This document shows positions 33,582 to 42,921 of a stretch of DNA of 64,000 bases, one piece after another (position 1 is the stretch's first letter; each line of letters begins with the position of its first letter). This DNA comes from Pseudomonas entomophila L48 (GTDB lineage Bacteria; Pseudomonadota; Gammaproteobacteria; Pseudomonadales; Pseudomonadaceae). The stretch lies in contig NC_008027.1 in NCBI RefSeq assembly GCF_000026105.1, positions 4,732,501 to 4,796,500 of the forward strand, written 5' to 3'. A program made the translations under genes and the position numbers. The notes below the pieces were generated by a model. That model was not told the origin of the DNA. It worked only from the letters and a program-made list of their open reading frames with translations, and made no database searches.

Positions 33582-34229
33582 TCAGGATTCGATAAGGGTC
33601 CGGCTCAGGCGCTTGGCCCGCTGCGGATCGCGTTGTTCGATGGCGTCGAGGATGTCCCAGTGCAGGTCGAGCACGGCCTGGCTGCGTGGAACGCCACCCA
33701 TGTTGTGCTGCAGGGTGGCGGCCACCACACCGGAGAAGTAGCGGTACAGCTCGCTGAGCGCCGGGTTGTGGGCGGCGTCGACCAGGCGTTGATGGAACAC
33801 CAGGTCGCAGGCGACGTAGGTATCCAGGTCGCCGTGAAAATGGCCCGCGCTGTGCTGCAGGGCCTGGCGCAGGTCGCGCAGGTCTTCTTCGTTGCGGCGC
33901 AGGGCGGCCAGGGCGATGGCTTCGGCTTCGAGGATGTGGCGGGTTTCGCGAGCATGCTCCAGGGTGCAGCGGGACATCGCCTGGACGGCCTGCAGTGGGT
34001 CCTGAGCCGTGCGCAAGTAGCTGCCGTCGCCCTGGCGGATCTCCACCAGGCCGCTGAAGGCCAGCACACGCATGGCTTCTCGGACGGTGTTGCGGCTGAT
34101 GCCCAGGTCACTGGCCAGCTCGGGCTCGGTGGGCAGGCGCTGGCCTATCGACCAGGTGCCCTTGGCGATGCGCTCGCGGAGCTGGTCGACGGCTTGCTCG
34201 ACCAGGGAGCGTTTGATCAGGGGGGACAT
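33582..34229 (-). CDS. GntR-family (FadR/FCD) transcription regulator
   Basis: A 215-residue DNA-binding protein. It has a winged helix-turn-helix at 1-75 (AVDQLRERIAKG, then RLPTEPELASDLGISRNTVREAMRVL) and an FCD ligand domain beyond. The FCD family senses organic acids or similar metabolites, often with a bound metal. It precedes the MFS gene in the same direction and probably autoregulates it; an inverted repeat lies just upstream of the start. The effector is unknown. Confidence 0.88.
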   Translation of the reverse strand: MSPLIKRSLVEQAVDQLRERIAKGTWSIGQRLPTEPELASDLGISRNTVREAMRVLAFSGLVEIRQGDGSYLRTAQDPLQAVQAMSRCTLEHARETRHILEAEAIALAALRRNEEDLRDLRQALQHSAGHFHGDLDTYVACDLVFHQRLVDAAHNPALSELYRYFSGVVAATLQHNMGGVPRSQAVLDLHWDILDAIEQRDPQRAKRLSRTLIES

Positions 34230-34235
34230 GCATTA

Positions 34236-34273
34236 CGTCCAATCATCGGATGAATTTGTCGCGACGTTGGACG
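34236..34273. promoter_or_regulatory. Possible operator of the GntR regulator
   Basis: CGTCCAA at 34236-34242 is inverted as TTGGACG at 34267-34273, directly upstream of the regulator start. Position suits autorepression; FCD operators usually have shorter spacing, so this is tentative. Confidence 0.3.
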
Positions 34274-34325
34274 ATAGCGTTTTTTTGGGGGGTGGGACAA
34301 GGGGTGGAGGTTCTGAGGTGGGAGG

Positions 34326-34460
34326 TCGAGCGCCGCCGCGCGGCGCATCGCGGATGAATCCGCTCCTACAGGCGGGTGGCGCCACGTTGGACAAACAGGA
34401 GCACGTTGCAACAGGGTAGGAGCGGATTCATCGGCGATGCGCCGCACGGGCGGCGCTCGA
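34326..34460. repeat. Long REPIN upstream of the GntR gene
   Basis: TCGAGCGCCGCC at 34326 is inverted as GGCGGCGCTCGA at 34449-34460. Inner arms GGATGAATCCGCTCCTAC and GTAGGAGCGGATTCATC face each other over a 53-base spacer. It belongs to the GCGGATTCATC subfamily and occupies most of a 298-base gene-free gap. Confidence 0.85.
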
Positions 34461-34527
34461 TCTCACAGGCGCTGCAACGTTTACGTCGAACAACCTGAAA
34501 ACCCTGACGCCTGCATCCAACAGGACC

Positions 34528-34761
34528 TCAGCCAAAAGGCCGCAACCCCTGCCTCATCCCAAACAGAAACAACAACAAATCATGGTCCGGCTCGACCCGC
34601 GCCTGCCCGGGTTTGACCACCACCCGCGGCAACGGGCAAGCCTCACCCACCTCGGCCTTGCTGAACACCATCGGCCTGGGTTGCTCCCAGGCAGCCGCAG
34701 CCACCGTGGTGACCCCCAGCGCCCCGACGAAAAACAAAGCTCGAGCGATTTCGAGTTTCAT
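34528..34761 (-). CDS. Small exported protein of the colRS locus
   Basis: A 77-residue protein starting MKLEIARALFFVGALGVTTVAAAAW, which looks like a signal peptide cleaved after the alanine run. The mature part is short with no recognised motif. Its ATG (34761-34759) overlaps the TGA stop of the LPS kinase gene (ATGA), so the two are translationally coupled. It is probably an envelope protein of the ColR regulon; function unknown. Confidence 0.7.
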   Translation of the reverse strand: MKLEIARALFFVGALGVTTVAAAAWEQPRPMVFSKAEVGEACPLPRVVVKPGQARVEPDHDLLLFLFGMRQGLRPFG

Positions 34762-35459
34762 TGCTCTAACCCTTTGACAGCGCTGCCAAACGCCATCTGG
34801 TAAAAATAGAGCAGGCTGCGCCACTCCGCCTCGTTCAACGACGAATGGCGACGAAGCTGACGCAAGTCGTTGTACGCCGCACGCTGGCAACGGATACGCC
34901 GCCGGCACTTCTCCAGGTCGAGCAGCGCAACCTCGACACGGGCCTGTTCACCCTCGCCGATCACCTTCACGAATACATGCTTGCCGTACAGGCAGCCATG
35001 CTGCCAGTGCCCCAGGTGCATGCGCGCCAGATTGTCGGCCAGGTCCTTGAGCATGCGCTCATGCACCGCTTGCGGATACCGCTCGCGGGCACCGTCGGCA
35101 TGCCAGGCGTCGAGCTCGACGAAACCGTCCAGCGCCTCGCTGACCAGCAAGGCCCGCCACTGATGATCGGCATCACGCTCGGCACCGGCGTAGACAATTC
35201 GAGGCACGCGCACACCCAGTTGCTCGAAGCTGTTCAGCGCATCAAGCTCGCGCAAGACCGTGGGCCGACCAAACGGGTGCAGCAGGCTGCGGTAGATATG
35301 GCCGACCTGACGCTTGGCATAGAGGGTCTGCCCAGTGTCCGTGGACAACCGTTGCACACCGCTCTCGCCACCACGCCGCTGATTGGGCTCCTCGACCCAC
35401 TCCCCTTGCTGCTGCCAGTAATAATCGAACTGCCTGGTCTCTCTCTGGGCCACTGCCAT
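34758..35459 (-). CDS. inaA: LPS core kinase, WapQ/InaA type
   Basis: A 233-residue member of the lipopolysaccharide-kinase family. It starts at the ATG 35459 (MAVAQRETRQFDYYWQQQG). Kinase-like motifs are YAKRQVGHIYRS near residue 48 (lysine), HGCLYGKHVFVK near 158 (catalytic-loop region) and LLDLEKCRRR near 182 (the metal-binding aspartate). Such proteins phosphorylate the LPS core or related lipids. The gene lies 6 bases after the methyltransferase gene, in the order known as orf222-inaA (wapQ) next to colRS in Pseudomonas. The ColR box upstream suggests ColR control. Confidence 0.85.
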   Translation of the reverse strand: MAVAQRETRQFDYYWQQQGEWVEEPNQRRGGESGVQRLSTDTGQTLYAKRQVGHIYRSLLHPFGRPTVLRELDALNSFEQLGVRVPRIVYAGAERDADHQWRALLVSEALDGFVELDAWHADGARERYPQAVHERMLKDLADNLARMHLGHWQHGCLYGKHVFVKVIGEGEQARVEVALLDLEKCRRRIRCQRAAYNDLRQLRRHSSLNEAEWRSLLYFYQMAFGSAVKGLEQ

Positions 35460-35465
35460 CAATAC

Positions 35466-36146
35466 CTACCCTTTGCGCAATACGTACACTCGCCACATGG
35501 CATAGAACGGCAGGAAGTCGAGTCGTTCCTGAATTCTGAATCCGGCTGCAACAAATTCTTCTTCTACTGTAGCCGCTGGTAACACAAAACGGTTCTGGTA
35601 GCTGTCCTGCTCCGCCCGCTGGCTACGCCGTGCTTCCAGCTTTCTGCGCCGCCATGCCTTGAAGTTCCCATCCACCCACAGTGACAAGATAACGCTATCG
35701 CGGCTAACTCGTTGAAATTCCGAAAGAATAGTCTGTCGATGAAGAGGATCGCCGATATGGTGGAACAAGCGCATGCAGAAGATGCTGTCCACCGAATTGT
35801 CCGGCAGATCAATAGCAAATGCCGATGTCTGCAAAGGCCGTACCCGTGCCACCACCTCTGGCGGTTGCGCCGCACACGCTGTCTCGATCATCGCCGCGGA
35901 ATTGTCGGCACCAATGATCACGCGATTGGGTTTTTCCGCCAGCAACGGCCAGAAGCGCCCAGCACCACAAGGCAGGTCCAGGACCAGGCCAGGCTCACCC
36001 GCCAATGTCAGCGCACGACGTGCCAGTTGTTCATCGCGCTGGTGGGACAGACGACGGGCAAGGCCATCCTGGTGCTTGCGAAAATACTCCTGGGCATGAT
36101 CCCGGTCGTACTTGTCGGAAAATTCGAGTTTGATAGGGCTTCGCAT
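35466..36146 (-). CDS. SAM-dependent methyltransferase of the colRS locus
   Basis: A 226-residue class I methyltransferase. SAM motif I is LVLDLPCGAGRFWP (about residue 55), an acidic residue follows in VIIGADNS, and the DNSVDSIFCMRLFHHI segment is the late motif. In Pseudomonas this is the orf222-type gene after colS. The substrate is unproven; an envelope lipid or LPS component fits the neighbours. A ColR box lies about 70 bases upstream. The next gene is the WapQ-like kinase. Confidence 0.82.
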   Translation of the reverse strand: MRSPIKLEFSDKYDRDHAQEYFRKHQDGLARRLSHQRDEQLARRALTLAGEPGLVLDLPCGAGRFWPLLAEKPNRVIIGADNSAAMIETACAAQPPEVVARVRPLQTSAFAIDLPDNSVDSIFCMRLFHHIGDPLHRQTILSEFQRVSRDSVILSLWVDGNFKAWRRRKLEARRSQRAEQDSYQNRFVLPAATVEEEFVAAGFRIQERLDFLPFYAMWRVYVLRKG

Positions 36147-36212
36147 CGGGCATCTCCTGACTCCAATGCGCCCACCTTAGGTAGGCAAGCGTTGGCGTCA
36201 GGTCATGCGGAT

Positions 36213-36228
36213 GTGAAAAATCTGTCAG
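36213..36228 (-). promoter_or_regulatory. ColR box upstream of the methyltransferase gene
   Basis: Read on the minus strand, CTGACAGATTTTTCAC matches the ColR motif I recall, YYNASNNYTTTTTSAC, at 15 of 16 positions. It differs by one base from the box before the PAP2 gene. It sits in the 107-base gap after colS. Confidence 0.7.
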
Positions 36229-36253
36229 CGTAAAACACAGATGTTACAAGAAG

Positions 36254-37582
36254 TTAATCAGTGATCGATGCCTGTTCGCCGCCATCCGTATCCAGATTCG
36301 CCGTTTTCCCTTGGCTCAGGTCCACCTGGAAACGGCAGCCATGGGGCAGCGTCGTGGTCAGGGTGACCCGCCAACCCTGGTCATCGCAGATGCGTTGAAC
36401 CAGCGACAGGCCCAACCCCAGCCCTTCTCCACGACGCTCGTCGCCCCGCACGAACGGCCGGAACATCGCTTCGCGCTCTTCCTCGGGGATCCCCACGCCG
36501 CTGTCCTCGACACTGAAACCTGCGGGCTCGAGGCTCAAGCGAATGTAGCCACTGTCGGTGTAGTGGGCGGCGTTGCGCAACAGGTTGCCCATCACCGATT
36601 GCAGGAACGTGGCGTTGTACAACACCTGGCTGGCAGCGGCGCGGCCATCGTAGTGCAGTGCCAGGCCTTTCTGCTCGATAGTGTCGCGCCATACGCCGGT
36701 CAGGTCATCGCCGACTTCGCGCAGGGTCGCACGGGACGCCACCGCACCTTCATCACGCTGGGCACGGGCAAGCATGAGGAAGGTCTTGACCAACTCGCGC
36801 ATCTCCTCCGTAGCCCGGGCGATACGCTCGACCTGGCTGCGCGAACGGCTGTCCAGGTTTGGGTTCTCCATCAACAGTTCACAGGAGGTGGCCAGCACCA
36901 TCAGCGGTGTACGCAGTTCATGGCTGACATCACTGGTGAACAGCCGCTCGCGGGTCAGCGCATCGCGCAGACGTCCCAGGGTGTCGTCAAACGCCACCGC
37001 CAGTTGGCCGACCTCGTCCGCGGCATAATCCGGCGCCAAGGGCGGCGCCAACCCAAGCAGTTGGTCACGATGACGGACCTGACGGGCCAGCCGGATCACC
37101 GGCGCCATCACCCTGCGGGCCAGCAGCCAACCGAGGATCACCGCCAGTGCCAGGCTGAGCACGAAACCCACCACCACCACCGCGAACAGTACCCGCTCGC
37201 GCTCCTCGAAATCGCTCTGGTCCTGCAGCAATACATAACGCCGTCCATCGACGATTTCGACCATGGCGTGATACGACAGCTGGTCGCGGAACACTTCATG
37301 GAAGCCCGCATCGAGGTGACGCAGGTCCTTGGGCAGCTCGAAGTCATCGCGCCCACCGCTGAAGTAGAACAACTGGTCCGGGCGCGGGCGATGGCTCCAA
37401 TCGCTGACGCTGTCCATGCGCAGCAGGCGCTGCAGGTCACCGCCGAGCACCGACGAGATCAAACGCTCCTCGACCAGATGGACGGTGGCGACGATGCCGA
37501 AAGCGAACGCCCCGGCCACCAGCGCGCTCATCAAGGCAAAGGCGATGATGATGCGCTGGGCAAGGCTCTGCTTAAACTCCAT
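36254..37582 (-). CDS. colS: Sensor histidine kinase ColS
   Basis: A 442-residue membrane sensor with helices at about 10-32 and 130-152, a HAMP-like linker, HisKA with phospho-accepting His221 (SDVSHELRTPL) and a carboxy-terminal ATPase domain. The periplasmic loop has His35, Glu38, Glu96, Glu126 and Glu129, the exact residues reported for iron/zinc sensing by P. putida ColS, with the ExxE motif EERE at 126-129. The ATG at 37582 (MEFKQSLAQR) overlaps colR by 11 bases. It signals metal stress to ColR, which supports membrane integrity. Confidence 0.92.
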   Translation of the reverse strand: MEFKQSLAQRIIIAFALMSALVAGAFAFGIVATVHLVEERLISSVLGGDLQRLLRMDSVSDWSHRPRPDQLFYFSGGRDDFELPKDLRHLDAGFHEVFRDQLSYHAMVEIVDGRRYVLLQDQSDFEERERVLFAVVVVGFVLSLALAVILGWLLARRVMAPVIRLARQVRHRDQLLGLAPPLAPDYAADEVGQLAVAFDDTLGRLRDALTRERLFTSDVSHELRTPLMVLATSCELLMENPNLDSRSRSQVERIARATEEMRELVKTFLMLARAQRDEGAVASRATLREVGDDLTGVWRDTIEQKGLALHYDGRAAASQVLYNATFLQSVMGNLLRNAAHYTDSGYIRLSLEPAGFSVEDSGVGIPEEEREAMFRPFVRGDERRGEGLGLGLSLVQRICDDQGWRVTLTTTLPHGCRFQVDLSQGKTANLDTDGGEQASITD

Positions 37583-38255
37583 CGCGGCCCTCGGCGAGGC
37601 GATAGCCGACGCCATGGACGGTATGCAGCAGGGCTTTGTCGAACGGTTTGTCGATCACCTGGCGCAGCTGGTGGACATGGCTGCGCAGGCTGTCACTGTC
37701 CGGGCAGTCATCGCCCCACAGGGCTTCCTCCAGCACTTCGCGGCGCAACACGTGGGGGCTCTTTTGCATCAACACGGCCAACAGCTTCAGGCCAACAGGG
37801 TTGAGCTTGAGCAGGCGGCCCTGGCGGGTGACTTCCAGCGTGTCGAGGTCGTAGCTCAGGTCGGCGACCTGCAGCGTGCGACGACCGCCTCCCTGGGCAC
37901 GGCGCAGCACCGCTTCGATGCGCGCGGCCAGTTCGGACAGGGCGAACGGCTTGAGCAGGTAATCGTCGGCGCCGGAGCGGAACCCTTGCAGACGGTCGTC
38001 CAGTTGATCGCGGGCAGTGAGCATGATCACCGGTGTATCGCGGCGCGCATCCTCGCGCAGGCGCTTGCACAGGGTGTAGCCATCGATGCCCGGGAGCATG
38101 ATGTCGAGCACGATCAGGTCGTAGTGCTCGGTGGCGGCCAGGTGCAGGCCGGAAAGACCGTCCTGGGCGCAGTCGACGGTATAGCCCTTCATACCGAGGT
38201 AGTCGGCCAGGTTGGCCAGGATATCGCGGTTGTCTTCAACCAACAGAATGCGCAT
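37572..38255 (-). CDS. colR: Response regulator ColR
   Basis: OmpR/PhoB-type regulator of 227 residues. The receiver domain has acidic pocket Glu7-Asp8 and phospho-Asp51 (LIVLDIMLPG), and Lys101 lies in the DDYLLKPF segment. The DNA-binding winged helix spans about 127-222 (LRSHVHQLRQVIDKP). The ATG at 38255 (MRILLVEDN) is used; a longer in-frame start is unlikely. It is divergent from a PAP2 phosphatase and forms an operon with colS. Two matching ColR boxes lie nearby. Confidence 0.92.
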   Translation of the reverse strand: MRILLVEDNRDILANLADYLGMKGYTVDCAQDGLSGLHLAATEHYDLIVLDIMLPGIDGYTLCKRLREDARRDTPVIMLTARDQLDDRLQGFRSGADDYLLKPFALSELAARIEAVLRRAQGGGRRTLQVADLSYDLDTLEVTRQGRLLKLNPVGLKLLAVLMQKSPHVLRREVLEEALWGDDCPDSDSLRSHVHQLRQVIDKPFDKALLHTVHGVGYRLAEGRDGV

Positions 38256-38350
38256 CGGGTTCTCCTGTGCGGCGCTTTGCTCGCGGCGCGGCAGGCGCAG
38301 CTTAAGGCCATCGCCAGCGTCGTACCAGCCCCGAGCAGAAATCGCCGAAC

Positions 38351-38366
38351 TTGACAGATTTTTCAC
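38351..38366 (+). promoter_or_regulatory. ColR box upstream of the PAP2 gene
   Basis: TTGACAGATTTTTCAC matches the recalled ColR motif YYNASNNYTTTTTSAC at 15 of 16 positions, 71 bases before the PAP2 start and 96 bases before the colR start. Confidence 0.72.
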
Positions 38367-38436
38367 TGATCCTTCACGGACACAGGATAGCGGGCGCCCG
38401 ACAATGCCCGGTCTTTTTCAGTCCTCTGGAGCTGTC

Positions 38437-39165
38437 ATGCCGGAAACCCTCCGCCCTCGCCCGATCAACCCGTGGCTGTACCTGGGTATCCCTTTCATCA
38501 CGGCCGTGACCCTGATCCTGCTCGAGTGGACCTCGCTGGACCTGGACGTGGCCGACCTGTTCTTCGACCAGGCCGCCGGTGAGTTCATCGGCCGTCACAG
38601 CTATCTGCTGGAAACCGTGCTGCACGACCGCGTCAAGCAAGGGGTGATCGCCTTCGGGCTGATCGCCGTGGCCGGGTTCGCCGCGAGTTTCTTCTGGAAA
38701 CGGCTGTGCGGCTGGCGCCGCGAACTGGGCTGCCTGGTGCTGGCGCTGGGGCTGTCGACGGCCTTTGTCACGCCCTTGAAGAAGGTGACCCAGGTGCAGT
38801 GCCCCTGGAGCCTGACCCAGTACGGAGGCAAGGAAACCTACAGCAAGCTGCTGGAGCCGCGCCCGCCCACCGACAAACCCGGGCTGTGCTGGCCGGGTGG
38901 CCATGCGGCAACCGGTTTCTGCCTGTTTGGCCTGTTCTTCATGCTGCGCGACCGGCGTCCGCGCCTGGCGCGGGCGGCCCTGACGCTGGCATTCGTGGCC
39001 GGCTCGGTGTTGTCGGTCGGGCGGATGATGCAGGGGGCGCACTTTTTGTCGCACAACCTGTGGACGGCGGTGTTCTGCTGGTTGATCGGGTTGGGGTCGT
39101 ATTACCTGGTGTTGTATCGCCGGGGAGTGACGGTTGCGGCAGCACCTCAGAACAGCGTTGCCTGA
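38437..39165 (+). CDS. PAP2-family membrane phosphatase
   Basis: A 242-residue inner-membrane protein with about six helices (MPETLRPRPINPWLYLGIPF). The PAP2 motifs are present in variant form: KKVTQVQCPW for KX6RP, WPGGHAATG for PSGH, and GRMMQGAHFLSHN for SRX5HX3D. Such enzymes dephosphorylate lipid A, undecaprenyl phosphate or other lipid phosphates. The ATG at 38437 has CTGGAG at 38425-38430; an earlier ATG at 38404 is possible. The ColR box upstream and divergent colR place it in the ColR envelope regulon. Confidence 0.85.
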   Translation: MPETLRPRPINPWLYLGIPFITAVTLILLEWTSLDLDVADLFFDQAAGEFIGRHSYLLETVLHDRVKQGVIAFGLIAVAGFAASFFWKRLCGWRRELGCLVLALGLSTAFVTPLKKVTQVQCPWSLTQYGGKETYSKLLEPRPPTDKPGLCWPGGHAATGFCLFGLFFMLRDRRPRLARAALTLAFVAGSVLSVGRMMQGAHFLSHNLWTAVFCWLIGLGSYYLVLYRRGVTVAAAPQNSVA

Positions 39166-39209
39166 TCGCGGATGAATCCGCTCCTACAGGGGCGGATTCA
39201 TCCGCGATG
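39166..39209. repeat. Short REP palindrome after the PAP2 gene
   Basis: ATCGCGGATGAATCCG and CGGATTCATCCGCGAT flank CTCCTACAGGGG. Same subfamily as 34326-34460 but collapsed to a compact palindrome. Confidence 0.82.
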
Positions 39210-39223
39210 GGTTGGACGCCAAC

Positions 39224-39252
39224 AAAAAGCCCCGCACTAGGCGGGGCTTTTT
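39224..39252. terminator. Bidirectional terminator between PAP2 gene and groL
   Basis: AAAAAGCCCCGC pairs with GCGGGGCTTTTT around ACTAG; both strands have a T run. Confidence 0.9.
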
Positions 39253-39275
39253 TTGTAGCAGGGGGTAAGGCTGGC

Positions 39276-40922
<1,647 letters not shown>

Positions 40923-40966
40923 TTAATCCTTGGAATTCTTTGGAATAACGGGAAGTCGGGGGGAAA

Positions 40967-41260
40967 TCAGCCTTCGATGACGGCCAGGATTTCGTTCTCG
41001 GCCATGACCAGCAGGTCTTCGCCATCGACTTTCACGGTGTTGCTGCCCGAGTAAGGGCCGAAAACCACTTTGTCACCCACTTTCACGGCCAGCGCGCGTA
41101 CTTCGCCGTTGTCCAGGATGCGACCGGTGCCAACGGCGACGACTTCGCCGCGGTTTGGTTTTTCAGCGGCCGAACCCGGCAGGACGATACCGCCAGCGGT
41201 TTTCGATTCTTCTTCGCTGCGACGGATGACGACGCGGTCATGCAGAGGACGAAGCTTCAT
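40967..41260 (-). CDS. groS: Co-chaperonin GroES
   Basis: A 97-residue lid of the GroEL cage: [18 protein letters not shown], with the mobile loop around [13 protein letters not shown] (about 19-33). The start is the ATG at 41260; a longer in-frame start at 41290 adds residues not found in GroES. A sigma-32-type promoter lies about 150 bases upstream. Confidence 0.97.
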   Translation of the reverse strand: MKLRPLHDRVVIRRSEEESKTAGGIVLPGSAAEKPNRGEVVAVGTGRILDNGEVRALAVKVGDKVVFGPYSGSNTVKVDGEDLLVMAENEILAVIEG

Positions 41261-41406
41261 TGTCGATCTCTCCCAAATTGTGGTTTTCATCGGCCGGTGT
41301 CAGCACCGGCGGGTTGATTCGGTCCGGCGTTGCCGGTCAGGGCCCGCCTTCAGCGAACCCCGTGTGTCATGCCCGGTGAACTCACCGGAAACCTTGCGGT
41401 GACCAC

Positions 41407-41436
41407 TACATGAGGCCAGTGAAATCAATTACAAGG
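41407..41436 (-). promoter_or_regulatory. Heat-shock (sigma-32-type) promoter of groSL
   Basis: On the minus strand CCTTGTAA (41436-41429) and CCTCATGTA (41415-41407) are 13 bases apart, close to the consensus CCTTGAA-N13-15-CCCCATTTA. The predicted leader is roughly 140 bases. Confidence 0.6.
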
Positions 41437-41473
41437 CTTTGAATGGAAAAATTTTTGCAGGTGCGGTCACGGG

Positions 41474-41935
41474 TTACTTGTCGCGACGCTCGTACTCGCC
41501 CTCGATGACATTCGGGCGATGGCCACCATCGCGTGGCTGGGCCTGGAACGGGTCATCCTGGAACGCGCGCTGGCGCAGGGTCTGCTCTTCGGCACGGCGG
41601 CGCAGCTTGCCGGCCACCAGGCGGCGGGTGAACGGCAACAGGCACAGCACACCCAGCACGTCGCTGATGAAGCCCGGCAGCAGCAGCAGGCCACCACCGA
41701 CGGCCAGCATCAGGCCCTGGAACATGTCCTCGGCGGGCAGTTCACCGCGCTGCAGGCTTTCACGGGCACGCAGGGCGGTGGCCAGGCCGGCCACGCGCAT
41801 CACCAGCACACCCAGGGCGGAACCGGCGATGATCAGCAGCAGCGCCGGGAAGAAACCGATGGCGGCGCTGACCTTGACGAAGACGAACAGCTCCAGCACC
41901 GGAAAAATCAGAAACAGCAATAGAAAAGCACGCAT
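41474..41935 (-). CDS. fxsA: FxsA-family membrane protein
   Basis: A 153-residue inner-membrane protein with helices at about 3-20, 24-45 and 68-95 and a polar carboxy tail (MRAFLLLFLIFPVLELFVF). The conserved features LELFVFVKV and the glycine-rich LLLIIAGSALGVLVMR are typical. E. coli FxsA reduces F-plasmid exclusion of phage T7 when overproduced; its normal role is unknown. It lies upstream of groSL on the same strand, as often seen. Confidence 0.88.
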   Translation of the reverse strand: MRAFLLLFLIFPVLELFVFVKVSAAIGFFPALLLIIAGSALGVLVMRVAGLATALRARESLQRGELPAEDMFQGLMLAVGGGLLLLPGFISDVLGVLCLLPFTRRLVAGKLRRRAEEQTLRQRAFQDDPFQAQPRDGGHRPNVIEGEYERRDK

Positions 41936-42001
41936 CAAGCATTCCTCTACGGAAGAGAATCTTCCTGTAAGAGCTTCAGATGGATGCGTGCGCTGACGTT
42001 T

Positions 42002-42733
42002 TCAACCCTCAACTGCCACCGCAACCGGCCATTGGTCGGCGCGGGCCAGCAGAACCAAGGCTTCGCGCACTTGTGTCGGATTGTTGCAGGTGCTTGGGAA
42101 GGCCAGCCAGTAAACCCCCTGGCCAATGCGCAAGTGCATGCCTTCGCTGTCGATGCCGACCATCTGCGCCGACGCCGTGCGAGGCAGGTCGGTCAGCTCG
42201 ACGTAGTGGGCAATGGCATTGGCGTGATCGCTGTTCATGTGTTCGATCATGCTCGCTTCGGACTTGCCGGCGAAGGGGTTGGCCAGGGTGACCTGGTCGA
42301 GCCAGTGGATCGCACCGAAACCGCCGATGTAGCGGTGACGCACGGGTTGCAGCACCCAGAAATCGAAATCGTGGGCCTTGTGATAGTTCGCCGACTCCGG
42401 GAAGTACCGGTAGTAGCGCGCCGCCGCTGCTTCGATGGCCGCTTCGTCCGTCAGCTTGTGCGCCTCGGCCATTACGGTCAGACGGCCGACAGCCTGGACA
42501 TCCTCGGCGTCACGCTCACCCACCAGCAGCGAGCACTTGGGGTCTTTCTGCAGGTTGTGGGTGTGCTGGGCGATACGGCTGATGAGGATCAGCGGATGGC
42601 CCTCGGCGTCCAGGCAGTACGGGACCACCGAACCGAAAGGGTAGCCGGGCATGGACTTGGAATGGGTCGAGAGCACGCCGCGGTATTCCTTGAGCAGCAG
42701 TTCCCGGGCGGGGCGGAGGGCGTTGGTACTCAC
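42002..42733 (-). CDS. HugZ-type pyridoxamine-phosphate-oxidase-fold protein
   Basis: A 243-residue soluble protein with an FMN-binding split-barrel domain (about 10-150, PGYPFGSVVPYCLD, ISRIAQHTHNLQKDPKCSLLVGE) and a carboxy-terminal DUF2470 domain (about 160-240, MIEHMNSDHANAIAHYVEL). HugZ members degrade heme; the HxxDH-like NSDHANA segment lies in the region that binds heme in characterised members. Whether this one acts on heme is unproven. It is followed by a REPIN on its upstream side. Confidence 0.78.
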   Translation of the reverse strand: MSTNALRPARELLLKEYRGVLSTHSKSMPGYPFGSVVPYCLDAEGHPLILISRIAQHTHNLQKDPKCSLLVGERDAEDVQAVGRLTVMAEAHKLTDEAAIEAAAARYYRYFPESANYHKAHDFDFWVLQPVRHRYIGGFGAIHWLDQVTLANPFAGKSEASMIEHMNSDHANAIAHYVELTDLPRTASAQMVGIDSEGMHLRIGQGVYWLAFPSTCNNPTQVREALVLLARADQWPVAVAVEG

Positions 42734-42809
42734 TGGCGTGGGCTCCTGGCAGCGATTCGATGGGTGACAAGATAAGCATTATCACCCTCCCCTGCCACTG
42801 GGGCTTTAT

Positions 42810-42892
42810 GTAGGAGCGGCTTCAGCCGCGATGCGGGCAACGCGGTGCCTGGCACCCGCTTTGCGGGTGATCGCGGCTAAAGCCGCTCCTAC
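42810..42892. repeat. REPIN between HugZ-type gene and DUF481 gene
   Basis: GTAGGAGCGGCTTCAGCCGC with inverted copy GCGGCTAAAGCCGCTCCTAC (one mismatch in the loop) and an inner CACCCGC/GCGGGTG hairpin. Same subfamily as 7841-7923. Confidence 0.9.
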
Positions 42893-42921
42893 AGGCGTCG
42901 TGCCAGATCAATGGAAGAGGA

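Noticed and set aside
41440..41473. Poly-T stretch as a terminator between groSL and fxsA
   Set aside because: TTTTTGCAGG-like bases lack a stable stem; it is more likely part of the AT-rich promoter region.
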